From Streptomyces sp. SPB162 (GTDB lineage: Bacteria > Actinomycetota > Actinomycetes > Streptomycetales > Streptomycetaceae), in contig NZ_JAQFII010000001.1 in assembly GCF_029504575.1 (NCBI RefSeq), positions 5,897,001 to 5,961,000 on the forward strand: DNA of 64,000 nt. The letters run 5' to 3'. Position numbers and translations under genes: made by a program. Below the pieces are notes generated by a model that was not told the origin of the DNA, did no database searches, and was given only the letters and a program-made list of their open reading frames with translations. Below are positions 42,555 through 50,640 of the stretch, one piece after another. Each line of letters starts with the position of its first letter. The first letter of the stretch is position 1.

Positions 42555-43283
42555 GTGGCGTCGATCGACAAGCAGACAGAGGGCTCGCGAACCAGTCACA
42601 GGGCGGGGGCGGACGGCGATTCCCGAGCGATCACCGAAGCCGCTCTCTTCGAGGCGTTCGGCGGCATCCGGGGCATGGTGGAGACCACCGTGCCCGGCCT
42701 GGTCTTCGTCCTGATCTACACGATCAACAGGGACATCCACATCGCGGCCATCGCCGCGCTCAGCCTCTCGGTGCTGCTCGGGATCGCGCGGCTGGTCCGC
42801 AAGGACACCCTCAAGCACGCCTTCAGCGGCGTGTTCGGCGTGGCCTTCGGCGCGGTCTTCGCGATGATGTCCGGCGATGCCAAGAACTTCTACCTGCCGG
42901 GGATGCTGTACACCCTCGGCCTGGCCGTCGCCTACATCGCCACCGCCATCGCGGGCGTCCCGCTGCTGGGCCTGATCCTCGGCCCGGTCTTCAAGGAGAA
43001 CCTGTCCTGGCGCAAGCGCAACCCGGGCCGGCTGCGCGCGTACACCAAGGCCAGCTGGGCCTGGGGGCTGATCCTGCTGGCCAAGTCGGCGATCCTGTTC
43101 CCGCTGTACTGGTGGGGCGACGCCACGCAGCTCGGCTGGGTCAAGGTGGCGCTGGGCATCCCGCCGATGCTGCTGTCCGTCTACCTGACGTGGATCTTCC
43201 TGTCGAAGGCTCCGCCGCCGATCAATGTGATCGCCGAGATGGAGGCCGAGGAAGAGGCGAAGAAGGCCGCCGCGACGCCCTGA
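42555..43283 (+). CDS. DUF3159 family integral membrane protein
   Basis: This is a 242-residue membrane protein with about six hydrophobic helices between residues 50 and 220, a charged N-terminal 30 residues, and an acidic tail MEAEEEAKKAAATP. Function is unknown. In the conserved actinobacterial order it stands between an OB-fold gene and the TrkA genes, which hints at transport or membrane homeostasis, but this is only context. GTG 42555 is three bases after the OB-fold stop. Confidence 0.82.
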   Translation: MASIDKQTEGSRTSHRAGADGDSRAITEAALFEAFGGIRGMVETTVPGLVFVLIYTINRDIHIAAIAALSLSVLLGIARLVRKDTLKHAFSGVFGVAFGAVFAMMSGDAKNFYLPGMLYTLGLAVAYIATAIAGVPLLGLILGPVFKENLSWRKRNPGRLRAYTKASWAWGLILLAKSAILFPLYWWGDATQLGWVKVALGIPPMLLSVYLTWIFLSKAPPPINVIAEMEAEEEAKKAAATP

Positions 43284-43298
43284 CACCCGCTCCCTGTA

Positions 43299-43349
43299 CA
43301 TGACGACGGGCGCCCCGGACCATCCCGGTCCTGGGCGCCCGTCGTCATG
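43299..43349. terminator. Bidirectional terminator between DUF3159 and trkA-type genes
   Basis: Seventeen-base arms (43299-43315 and 43333-43349) surround an inner GGACC/GGTCC hairpin. It lies between convergent operons, 15 bases after the DUF3159 stop and seven bases before the trkA stop. Confidence 0.87.
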
Positions 43350-43356
43350 AGACCCC

Positions 43357-44025
43357 TCAGTCCTCCCGCCGCACGGACAGCAGGTCCTCCAGCTGCTCCT
43401 CGCGGTGCGGTGCGGCGACGAACAGCAGCTCGTCACCGGCCTCCAGGGCGTCGTCCGCGGACGGCGTGAGCACCCGGTTGCCCCGGATGATCGTCACCAG
43501 CGAGGTGTCCTGCGGCCACTCCACGTCGCCGACGCGGGTGCCGACGAGCGCGGCCTCCGGCGGCAGCGTGAGCTCCACCAGGTTCGCGTCGCCCTGGCTG
43601 AAGCGCATCAGCCGCACGAGATCGCCGACGCTGACGGCCTCCTCGACCAGCGCGGACATCAGCCGCGGCGTCGAGACGGCCACGTCGACGCCCCAGGACT
43701 CGTTGAAGAGCCATTCGTTCTTCGGGTTGTTGACGCGGGCGACGACCCGCGGCACCCCGTACTCGGTCTTGGCGAGCAGCGAGACGACGAGGTTGACCTT
43801 GTCGTCACCGGTGGCGGCGATGACCACGTTGCAGCGCTGCAGTGCCGCCTCGTCCAGCGAGGTGATCTCGCAGGCGTCGGCGAGCAGCCACTCGGCCTGC
43901 GGTACCCGCTCCACCGAGATGGAGGTGGGGTTCTTGTCGACGAGCAGGACCTCGTGCCCGTTCTCCAGCAGCTCGCCCGCGATCGAGCGGCCGACCGCGC
44001 CGGCTCCGGCGATGGCGACTCTCAT
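43357..44025 (-). CDS. TrkA/Ktr-type potassium channel regulatory subunit (RCK)
   Basis: This is a 222-residue cytoplasmic regulator. The N-terminal RCK_N domain has the NAD-binding loop GAGAVG (7-12) with the ribose acid in LLVDK. The C-terminal RCK_C domain is at about 135-220. RCK proteins gate Trk/Ktr-type potassium channels, and RCK_C domains bind c-di-AMP in several Gram-positives. It shares one base with the upstream paralogue (TGATG), so the two are translated together. The membrane partner is probably the divergent KimA-type transporter or a distant channel. Confidence 0.87.
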   Translation of the reverse strand: MRVAIAGAGAVGRSIAGELLENGHEVLLVDKNPTSISVERVPQAEWLLADACEITSLDEAALQRCNVVIAATGDDKVNLVVSLLAKTEYGVPRVVARVNNPKNEWLFNESWGVDVAVSTPRLMSALVEEAVSVGDLVRLMRFSQGDANLVELTLPPEAALVGTRVGDVEWPQDTSLVTIIRGNRVLTPSADDALEAGDELLFVAAPHREEQLEDLLSVRRED

Positions 44026-44690
44026 CAGTGCGCCTCCTCAGGGCCCTTGGCGCACGCGGCCTCGACCTCGGCGACTCCGTCGGTGCGCATCATCACGTGC
44101 ACCAGATCGCCTTCCTGCAGCACCGTCTGGGAGGAAGGCAGCATCGCCTCGCCCAACCGGGTGAGGAATGCCACACGGACACCGGTCTCGTCCTGCAATT
44201 TGCTGATCTTGTGACCCACCCAGGCCGGCGAGGTGTGCACCTCGGCGAGCTGCACACCGCCGCTCGGGTCCCGCCACAGCGGCTCGGCGCCCGAGGGCAG
44301 CAGCCTGCGCAGCATCTGGTCCGCGGTCCACCGCACGGTGGCCACGGTCGGGATGCCGAGGCGCTGGTAGACCTCGGCACGCCGGGGGTCGTAGATCCGG
44401 GCGGCCACGTTCTCGATACCGAACATCTCCCGGGCCACCCGGGCCGCGATGATGTTGGAGTTGTCGCCGCTGCTGACCGCCGCGAAGGCGCCTGCCTCCT
44501 CGATCCCGGCCTCGCGAAGCGTGTCCTGGTCGAACCCGACTCCGGTCACCCGGCGCCCGGCGAACCCGGATCCCAGGCGGCGGAACGCCGTCGGGTCCTG
44601 GTCCACCACCGCGACCGTATGACCTTGCTGTTCGAAGGATTGCGCAAGAGTGGAACCCACCCTTCCGCAGCCCATAATCACGACGTGCAC
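44025..44690 (-). CDS. TrkA/Ktr-type potassium channel regulatory subunit, second copy
   Basis: This is a 221-residue RCK protein with the NAD loop GCGRVG (7-12), VAVVDQDP, and an RCK_C domain at about 140-215. It resembles the mycobacterial CeoB/CeoC arrangement of two adjacent RCK genes. GTG 44690 is chosen because GGAAGGA lies five bases upstream; the longer frame from 44714 is not needed. It is the first gene of the pair and is divergent from the KimA-type transporter, with 179 bases between. Confidence 0.87.
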   Translation of the reverse strand: MHVVIMGCGRVGSTLAQSFEQQGHTVAVVDQDPTAFRRLGSGFAGRRVTGVGFDQDTLREAGIEEAGAFAAVSSGDNSNIIAARVAREMFGIENVAARIYDPRRAEVYQRLGIPTVATVRWTADQMLRRLLPSGAEPLWRDPSGGVQLAEVHTSPAWVGHKISKLQDETGVRVAFLTRLGEAMLPSSQTVLQEGDLVHVMMRTDGVAEVEAACAKGPEEAH

Positions 44691-44869
44691 GCCCGTCCTT
44701 CCGGCTGTCAACATGTGTGGCCGTACCTGGTAAGCGTCTCAGACCGCGCCCAAAGCTACACACGCTCGTACCCCAGTGGGAGGTTGCGGGCCGTCGGAGC
44801 GCGACTTTGCCTTCTCTTAGGAGGGTGGCGGTCGCATGCCCGTACGGCGTAGCGCTTACCATCCTCTCC

Positions 44870-46921
44870 GTGCCCAAACTGACTGACCTGCCGAAACGGA
44901 TCTTGATCGGCCGCGCCCTGCGCAGCGACAAGTTGGGAGAGACCCTCCTCCCCAAGAGGCTCGCGCTTCCGGTGTTCGCCTCAGACCCGCTCTCATCGGT
45001 CGCCTACGCGCCCGGCGAGGTGCTGCTGGTCCTGTCGATCGCGGGCGCTTCCGCCTATCACTTCAGCCCGTGGATCGCGGTCGCGGTCGTCGTGCTCATG
45101 TTCACGGTCGTGGCCTCGTACCGCCAGAACGTGCACGCCTACCCCTCCGGGGGCGGTGACTACGAGGTCGCCACCACCAACCTCGGGCCGAAGGCCGGGC
45201 TCACGGTCGCGAGCGCGCTGCTCGTGGACTACGTGCTGACCGTCGCCGTGTCGGTGGCCTCGGGCATCGAGAACCTCGGCTCCGCCGTGCCGTTCTTCGC
45301 CACCCACAAGGTGCTGGGCGCGATCAGCATGATCTTCCTGCTGATGGTGATGAACCTGCGCGGCGTGCGCGAGTCGGGATCGATCTTCGCGATCCCGACC
45401 TACGCCTTCGTCGCGGGCGTCTTCTGCATGATCGCCTGGGGCTGCTTCAAGATCGCCACCGGCGACACCATGGAGGCGCCCACCGCGCACTACACGATCC
45501 ACGCCGAGGTCAGCGGCATCGGCGGCTTCGCCCTGGTCTTCCTGCTGCTGCGCGCCTTCTCCTCCGGATGTGCCGCGCTCACCGGCGTCGAGGCCATCAG
45601 CAACGGTGTCCCGGCCTTCCAGAAGCCCAAGTCCAAGAACGCCGCCACCACGCTGGCCGCCATGGGCGTCCTCGCCGTCACGATGTTCTGCGGCATCATC
45701 GCGCTGGCCATGTACACCAACGTCCGGATGGCCGAGAACCCGGCGACCGACCTGCTGGTCGACGGCAAGCCGGTGGGCGCCGGCTACACCCAGGACCCGG
45801 TCATCGCACAGGTCGCCGAGGCCGTCTTCGGGCACAACTCGATCCCCTTCATCTTCCTGGCAGCCGTCACCGCGCTCGTCCTGTTCCTGGCCGCCAACAC
45901 CGCCTACAACGGCTTCCCGGTCCTCGGCTCGATCCTCGCCCAGGACCGCTACCTGCCGCGCCAGCTGCACACCCGTGGCGACCGGCTCGCGTTCTCCAAC
46001 GGCATCGTGGTGCTGGCCGGCTTCGCCGCCGTCCTCGTCTACCTCTACGGCGCCGACTCGACCCGGCTGATCCAGCTGTACATCGTCGGCGTCTTCGTCT
46101 CGTTCACGCTCAGCCAGATCGGCATGGTCCGGCACTGGAACCGCCACCTGGCCGACGAGACCGACACCGCCAAGCGCCGCCACATGATCCGTTCGCGGGC
46201 CATCAACACCTTCGGCGCCTTCTTCACCGGCATGGTGCTGATCATCGTCCTGCTGACGAAGTTCACCCACGGCGCCTGGGTCGCCGTCCTCGGCATGGTG
46301 CTCTTCTACGGGATGATGACCGCCATCCGGCGCCACTACGACCGGGTCTCCGAGGAGATCGCGGCCGGCGACGAGCGCACCGACGAGGAGGTGCGGCCGT
46401 CCCGGGTGCACTCGATCATCCTGGTCTCCAAGGTCCACAAGCCGACGCTGCGCGCGCTCGCCTACGCCAAGCTGATGCGCTCCGACACCCTCGAAGCGCT
46501 CAGCATCAACGTCGACCCGGCCGACACCAAGGCCCTGCAGGCCGACTGGACCCGGCGCGGCATCGACGTGCCGCTGAAGGTCCTGGACTCGCCCTACCGC
46601 GAGATCACCCGGCCGATCATCGAGTACGTGAAGGGCCTGCGGCGGGCCAGCCCGCGCGATGTGGTCAGCGTCTACATCCCCGAGTACGTCGTCGGCCACT
46701 GGTACGAGCACCTGCTCCACAACCAGAGCGCCCTGCGGCTCAAGGGCCGGCTGCTCTTCACCCCCGGCGTCATGGTCACCTCGGTGCCCTGGCAGCTGGA
46801 CTCCTCCGAACGCGCCAAGCTCCGGGCGCGCCGGCGCGCCGACTGGAACGCCCCCGGGGCGATCCGGCGCGGTCCGGTCAGCTCCCCCAAGCGCGACAAG
46901 GAGCACACCGGCCAGAAGTAG
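44870..46921 (+). CDS. APC-superfamily potassium importer, KimA-type
   Basis: This is a 683-residue membrane protein with about twelve helices in the first 480 residues and a soluble C-terminal domain. Several blocks match B. subtilis KimA from memory: ASDPLSSVAY, SYRQNVHAYPSGGGDYEV, LLVDYVLTVAVSVASG, AFSSGCAALTGVEAISNGVP and LHNQSALRLKGRLLF. KimA takes up K+ with protons and is inhibited by c-di-AMP. GTG 44870 lies seven bases after TACCAT, so a leaderless transcript is likely and no Shine-Dalgarno is seen. The tail after residue 650 is disordered. Confidence 0.85.
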   Translation: MPKLTDLPKRILIGRALRSDKLGETLLPKRLALPVFASDPLSSVAYAPGEVLLVLSIAGASAYHFSPWIAVAVVVLMFTVVASYRQNVHAYPSGGGDYEVATTNLGPKAGLTVASALLVDYVLTVAVSVASGIENLGSAVPFFATHKVLGAISMIFLLMVMNLRGVRESGSIFAIPTYAFVAGVFCMIAWGCFKIATGDTMEAPTAHYTIHAEVSGIGGFALVFLLLRAFSSGCAALTGVEAISNGVPAFQKPKSKNAATTLAAMGVLAVTMFCGIIALAMYTNVRMAENPATDLLVDGKPVGAGYTQDPVIAQVAEAVFGHNSIPFIFLAAVTALVLFLAANTAYNGFPVLGSILAQDRYLPRQLHTRGDRLAFSNGIVVLAGFAAVLVYLYGADSTRLIQLYIVGVFVSFTLSQIGMVRHWNRHLADETDTAKRRHMIRSRAINTFGAFFTGMVLIIVLLTKFTHGAWVAVLGMVLFYGMMTAIRRHYDRVSEEIAAGDERTDEEVRPSRVHSIILVSKVHKPTLRALAYAKLMRSDTLEALSINVDPADTKALQADWTRRGIDVPLKVLDSPYREITRPIIEYVKGLRRASPRDVVSVYIPEYVVGHWYEHLLHNQSALRLKGRLLFTPGVMVTSVPWQLDSSERAKLRARRRADWNAPGAIRRGPVSSPKRDKEHTGQK

Positions 46922-47025
46922 GCCGTAAGGCGGGAGGCGCGGCGGGACGTAGACTGGTGAGCTGCCGTTCTACGGTCCCGCCCGCAGCACCCCGCCGCAC
47001 CACCACTCGCAGGAGCCTGTTCATC

Positions 47026-48357
47026 ATGCAGAACCGTACGAAGGAACAGGCCGACGAGCTGGTCGGGGAGCGCTACGAGGTCGAGGTCGGCCCCGTGGCG
47101 CACGGCGGCCACTGCATCGCCCGTCACGAAGGACGGGTCCTTTTCGTCCGGCACGCCCTGCCCGGTGAGCGCGTCATCGCCAAGATCACCGAGGGTGGCC
47201 CGGACTCCAAGTTCCTGCGCGCGGACGCCGTGGAGATCCTCACCGCGTCCCCCGACCGCGTCCCGGCCCCCTGCCCGTACTCCGGCCCCGGCGCCTGCGG
47301 CGGCTGCGACTGGCAGCACGTCGCCCCCGGCGCCCAGCGCCGGCTGAAGGTCGACGTCATCACCGAGCAGCTCAGCCGCCTCGCCGGTCTGAGCCCGCAG
47401 GACGCCGGCTGGGACGGCACCGTCGAGCCGGCGCCCGGCGACAAGACCGTCGAGGGCACGGTGCCGTCGTGGCGCACCCGCGTGCAGTTCGCCGTCGACA
47501 CCGAGGGGTACGCGGGACTGCGCCGCCACCGCTCGCACGAGATCGAGCGGATCGACCAGTGCCTGATCGCGGCGCCCGGCGTCACCGAGTTGGGCATCGA
47601 GACCCGTGAATGGCCGGACACCGCCTCCGTGGAGGCCATCGCGGCGACCGGTTCCAGCGACCGCCAGGTCATCGTCACCCCCACGCCCGAGGGTCGGCTG
47701 CCGATCGTCGAGCTGGACCGGCCGGTCTCGGTCGCGCGCGTCGACGAGCAGGGCGGCGTGCACAAGGTGCACGGCCGCGGCTTCGTCCGCGAGCGGGCCG
47801 TCGGCCGCACCTGGCGCGTCGGCTCCGGCGGCTTCTGGCAGGTCCACCCGCAGGCCCCCGACCTGCTGGCCGCGGCGGTACTCGACGGCCTCCAGCCCCG
47901 CGACGGCGACACCGCCCTCGACCTGTACTGCGGCGTCGGCCTCTTCGCCGGCGCGATTGCCGAGAAGGTCGGCGAGACCGGCGCGGTGCTGGGCATCGAG
48001 TCCGGCAAGCGCGCGGTGGAGGACGCCCGGCACAACCTGGCCGACCTGGACCGGGTGCGGATCGAGCACGGCAAGGTCGAGACCGTCCTGCCGCGCACCA
48101 AGATCACCGAAGCGGATCTGATCGTCCTCGACCCCCCGCGGGTCGGCGCCGGCAAGTCCACCGTCAAGCACCTCGCCTCGCTCGGCGCCCGCCGTATCGC
48201 CTACGTCGCCTGCGACCCGGCAGCCCTCGCCCGCGACCTGGCGTACTTCGCGGAGTTCGGCTACAAGCCGGTCTCCCTGCGCGCCTTCGACCTCTTCCCG
48301 GTCACGCACCACGTGGAGTGCGTGGCGATCCTCGAACCGGCACCCAAGAGCCGCTGA
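47026..48357 (+). CDS. TrmA/RlmD-family SAM-dependent RNA m5U methyltransferase
   Basis: This is a 443-residue methyltransferase with an N-terminal TRAM domain (about 15-75). The iron-sulfur ligands are C83, C91, C94 and C179. The SAM-binding loop is DLYCGVGLFAGAIA, the catalytic NPP-like motif is VLDPPRVGAG, and the nucleophile is C396 in VACDPAALARDL. The domain and cluster pattern match RlmD/RlmC-type enzymes that make m5U in 23S rRNA; tRNA as target cannot be excluded. ATG 47026 has AGGAG ten bases upstream. Confidence 0.9.
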   Translation: MQNRTKEQADELVGERYEVEVGPVAHGGHCIARHEGRVLFVRHALPGERVIAKITEGGPDSKFLRADAVEILTASPDRVPAPCPYSGPGACGGCDWQHVAPGAQRRLKVDVITEQLSRLAGLSPQDAGWDGTVEPAPGDKTVEGTVPSWRTRVQFAVDTEGYAGLRRHRSHEIERIDQCLIAAPGVTELGIETREWPDTASVEAIAATGSSDRQVIVTPTPEGRLPIVELDRPVSVARVDEQGGVHKVHGRGFVRERAVGRTWRVGSGGFWQVHPQAPDLLAAAVLDGLQPRDGDTALDLYCGVGLFAGAIAEKVGETGAVLGIESGKRAVEDARHNLADLDRVRIEHGKVETVLPRTKITEADLIVLDPPRVGAGKSTVKHLASLGARRIAYVACDPAALARDLAYFAEFGYKPVSLRAFDLFPVTHHVECVAILEPAPKSR

Positions 48358-48486
48358 GCTGCCGCTTCGGCATCGGCGCGGCGTCTCGGCACGCCCGGCT
48401 GCGCCCGGAATGCGGCGGACCCTGAGGGGCGGCACAGTGGGGAGCGCCGCCCCGTTCCGGGGGCTGAGGTCGAGGAGCTGTGGGTC

Positions 48487-48714
48487 GTGGCCAAGGGAAA
48501 GAAGCTCGACAAGGGTGACCAGGTCTCCTGGAGCAGCCATGGGCAGGCCGTCCCCGGGAAAGTGAAGAAGAAGATCACGGGGCGCGACGAGGTGGCGGGC
48601 CGTACCGTCGACGCCTCGAAGGACGAACCGCAGTACGAGGTCGAGAGCGACAAGTCCGGCCGCAACGCCGTCGACAAGCCGCAGTCGCTGCGCAAGAAGA
48701 GCGGCGGCGCATGA
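48487..48714 (+). CDS. DUF2945 (HVA/Tudor-like) small protein
   Basis: This is a 75-residue basic protein with the DUF2945 pattern: GDQVSWSSHGQAVPGKVKKKI, then a turn and QYEVESDKSGRNAVDKP. These folds are small SH3/Tudor-like barrels found near stress genes in many bacteria. It is coupled by ATGA to the DUF3140 gene. GTG 48487 has GAGGAG about ten bases upstream. Its molecular partner is unknown. Confidence 0.85.
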   Translation: MAKGKKLDKGDQVSWSSHGQAVPGKVKKKITGRDEVAGRTVDASKDEPQYEVESDKSGRNAVDKPQSLRKKSGGA

Positions 48715-49052
48715 GCGGCGAGGACGACGACGGCCGGCAGGGCACCATCGACGAGTTCGGTGACGCCGTCAACATGACGGCCGGCAGCCTGAAGAAGTGG
48801 CTGGACACGGACGACTCCACGAGCGTGGGGCAGTCGGACGGCGACGGTGAGAGCGTCGGGCACGCGTCCGGCCGCCGCATCGTCGCGCTGCTGGGGAAGC
48901 AGAAGGCCGACTACACGGACGACGACCTCGCGCACATGCGCAAGGTCGTCGGCTACGTCCACCGGCACCTCAAGCAGCGGCCCTCCGGCGACGTCAAGGA
49001 CACCCGGTGGCGGTACTCCCTCATGAACTGGGGCCACGACCCGGTGTCGTGA
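48711..49052 (+). CDS. DUF3140 family protein
   Basis: This is a 113-residue protein. It contains TAGSLKKWLDTDDSTSVGQ and, near the end, MRKVVGYVHRHLKQRPSGDVKDTRWRYSLMNWGHDP in several pieces, the DUF3140 signature. The family often pairs with DUF2945, as here, which overlaps it by four bases. It has a helical, DNA-binding-like look, but no function is established. The photolyase gene begins 40 bases later. Confidence 0.83.
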   Translation: MSGEDDDGRQGTIDEFGDAVNMTAGSLKKWLDTDDSTSVGQSDGDGESVGHASGRRIVALLGKQKADYTDDDLAHMRKVVGYVHRHLKQRPSGDVKDTRWRYSLMNWGHDPVS

Positions 49053-49091
49053 CAGACCCGGCGTGACGGACCCGAGGACGGAGTGCTCGGC

Positions 49092-50603
49092 ATGACCGAG
49101 GAAGAGCCCGGCACCACCCACTGGCTGTTCGGCGATCAGCTCGGCCCCCACTTCGTCGATCCGGCGCGCGGCGGCCCGCACCCGGACGCCCCGCTGCTGA
49201 TGATCGAGGCCCGCAGCGTCCTGCGACGGCGCAGGTTCCACCGGGCCAAGGCCCACCTGATCCTTTCGGCGATGCGTCACCGCGCCGCCGAGCTCGGCGA
49301 CCGGGTGTGCTACGTCAAGGCGGACACCTACCGGCAGGGCCTGCGCGAGGCGGTGGGGGACGCTCCGGTGACCGTGCACCACCCCACGTCGCACGCGGCC
49401 CTCGCCTTCGTCCGCGCGCTGCCGTCCGTACGGGTTCTGGCCGCGCGTGGCTTCCTGGTGCCGCACGACGAGTTCACCCGCTGGGCGGACGGCCGCGGTA
49501 CGAAACACCTCCGTCAGGAGGACTTCTACCGGTGGGTCCGCCGGACGCACGAGCTCCTGATGGACGGTGAACTGCCCGCCGGCGGACGCTGGAACCTGGA
49601 CCACGACAACCGGCGGCCCCCGCCGAAGGGAGCCACCGAGCTGGGCGTTCCGGTGCCCTACCGCCCCCGGGAGGGCGACATCGACGCCGAGGTGCGGGCC
49701 GACCTCGACCGCTGGTCGCGCGAGGGGGACGTCGAGTTCGTCGGCGAGGACGGGCCCCGTGGTTTCCCCGCCACGCGCCGGGAGGCGCTCGCCGCGCTGC
49801 GCCGCTTCGTCGAGCACCGGCTCGCCACGTTCGGCGCGAACGAGGACGCGATCCTCACCGGGGACGCGACGATGAGCCACAGCCTGCTCTCCTCGTCGCT
49901 CAACCTCGGCCTGCTGGACCCCGCCGAAGTCGTCGAACGGGCGGAGGCCCGCTGGCGGTCGGGCGATGTGCCGCTCAACAGCGCCGAGGGGTTCGTACGG
50001 CAGATCGCCGGATGGCGCGAGTTCGTCTGGCACACCTACTGGTACTTCGGCGATCGGTACCGTACGAACAACGCCCTCGGCCACCACGCGGCTCTGCCCG
50101 AGTGGTTCACCGAACTGTCCTCGGAGGGGACCGACGCGAACTGCCTGTCCCACGTCCTGGACCAGGTGAGGACGACGGGCTGGACCCACCACATCCCCCG
50201 GCTGATGATCCTGGGCAGCCACGCCCTGCAACGGGGATGGGAACCGCAGGCCGTCACCGACTGGTTCCACCGCAGCTTCGTCGACGGCTACGACTGGGTC
50301 ATGGCCCCGAACGTGGTGGGTATGTCGCAGTACGCGGACGGCGGCCGCATGACCACCAAGCCGTACACGTCCGGAGGCGCGTACATCGACCGCATGAGCG
50401 ACTTCTGCGGCCCCTGCCGGTACAAGCCGTCCGTACGGGTGGGCGAGGACGCCTGCCCCTTCACCGCCGGGTACTGGAACCTGCTGCACCGCCACCGCGA
50501 CCGGTTCGAGCACAACGCGCGGATGACCCAGGCGGTGCGGGGCCTCGACCGCCTCCGCGATCTCGAAGAGCTGCTGGAGCAGGAGCACGACCGCGAGGAT
50601 TGA
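49092..50603 (+). CDS. Cryptochrome/photolyase family protein, Fe-S bacterial (6-4) photolyase type
   Basis: This is a 503-residue flavoprotein. The N-terminal Rossmann domain (about 8-130) binds the antenna cofactor, and the C-terminal helical domain binds FAD. Four cysteines at C351, C439, C442 and C455 have the same spacing as the cluster ligands of Agrobacterium PhrB (350, 438, 441, 454), so a [4Fe-4S] cluster is expected. The segment GMSQYADGGRMTTKPYTSGG is the family hallmark. It repairs (6-4) photoproducts in light. ATG 49092 has GGAG eight bases upstream; GTG 49083 is an alternative. Confidence 0.9.
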   Translation: MTEEEPGTTHWLFGDQLGPHFVDPARGGPHPDAPLLMIEARSVLRRRRFHRAKAHLILSAMRHRAAELGDRVCYVKADTYRQGLREAVGDAPVTVHHPTSHAALAFVRALPSVRVLAARGFLVPHDEFTRWADGRGTKHLRQEDFYRWVRRTHELLMDGELPAGGRWNLDHDNRRPPPKGATELGVPVPYRPREGDIDAEVRADLDRWSREGDVEFVGEDGPRGFPATRREALAALRRFVEHRLATFGANEDAILTGDATMSHSLLSSSLNLGLLDPAEVVERAEARWRSGDVPLNSAEGFVRQIAGWREFVWHTYWYFGDRYRTNNALGHHAALPEWFTELSSEGTDANCLSHVLDQVRTTGWTHHIPRLMILGSHALQRGWEPQAVTDWFHRSFVDGYDWVMAPNVVGMSQYADGGRMTTKPYTSGGAYIDRMSDFCGPCRYKPSVRVGEDACPFTAGYWNLLHRHRDRFEHNARMTQAVRGLDRLRDLEELLEQEHDRED

Positions 50604-50640
50604 GCTCCTCCGGTAGGAAGCACGCGGAAAGGGAGAACAC

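Noticed and set aside
44993..46906. 637-codon minus-strand frame opposite the KimA-type gene
   Set aside because: It is a GC-driven shadow; the plus-strand gene matches a known transporter in many blocks.
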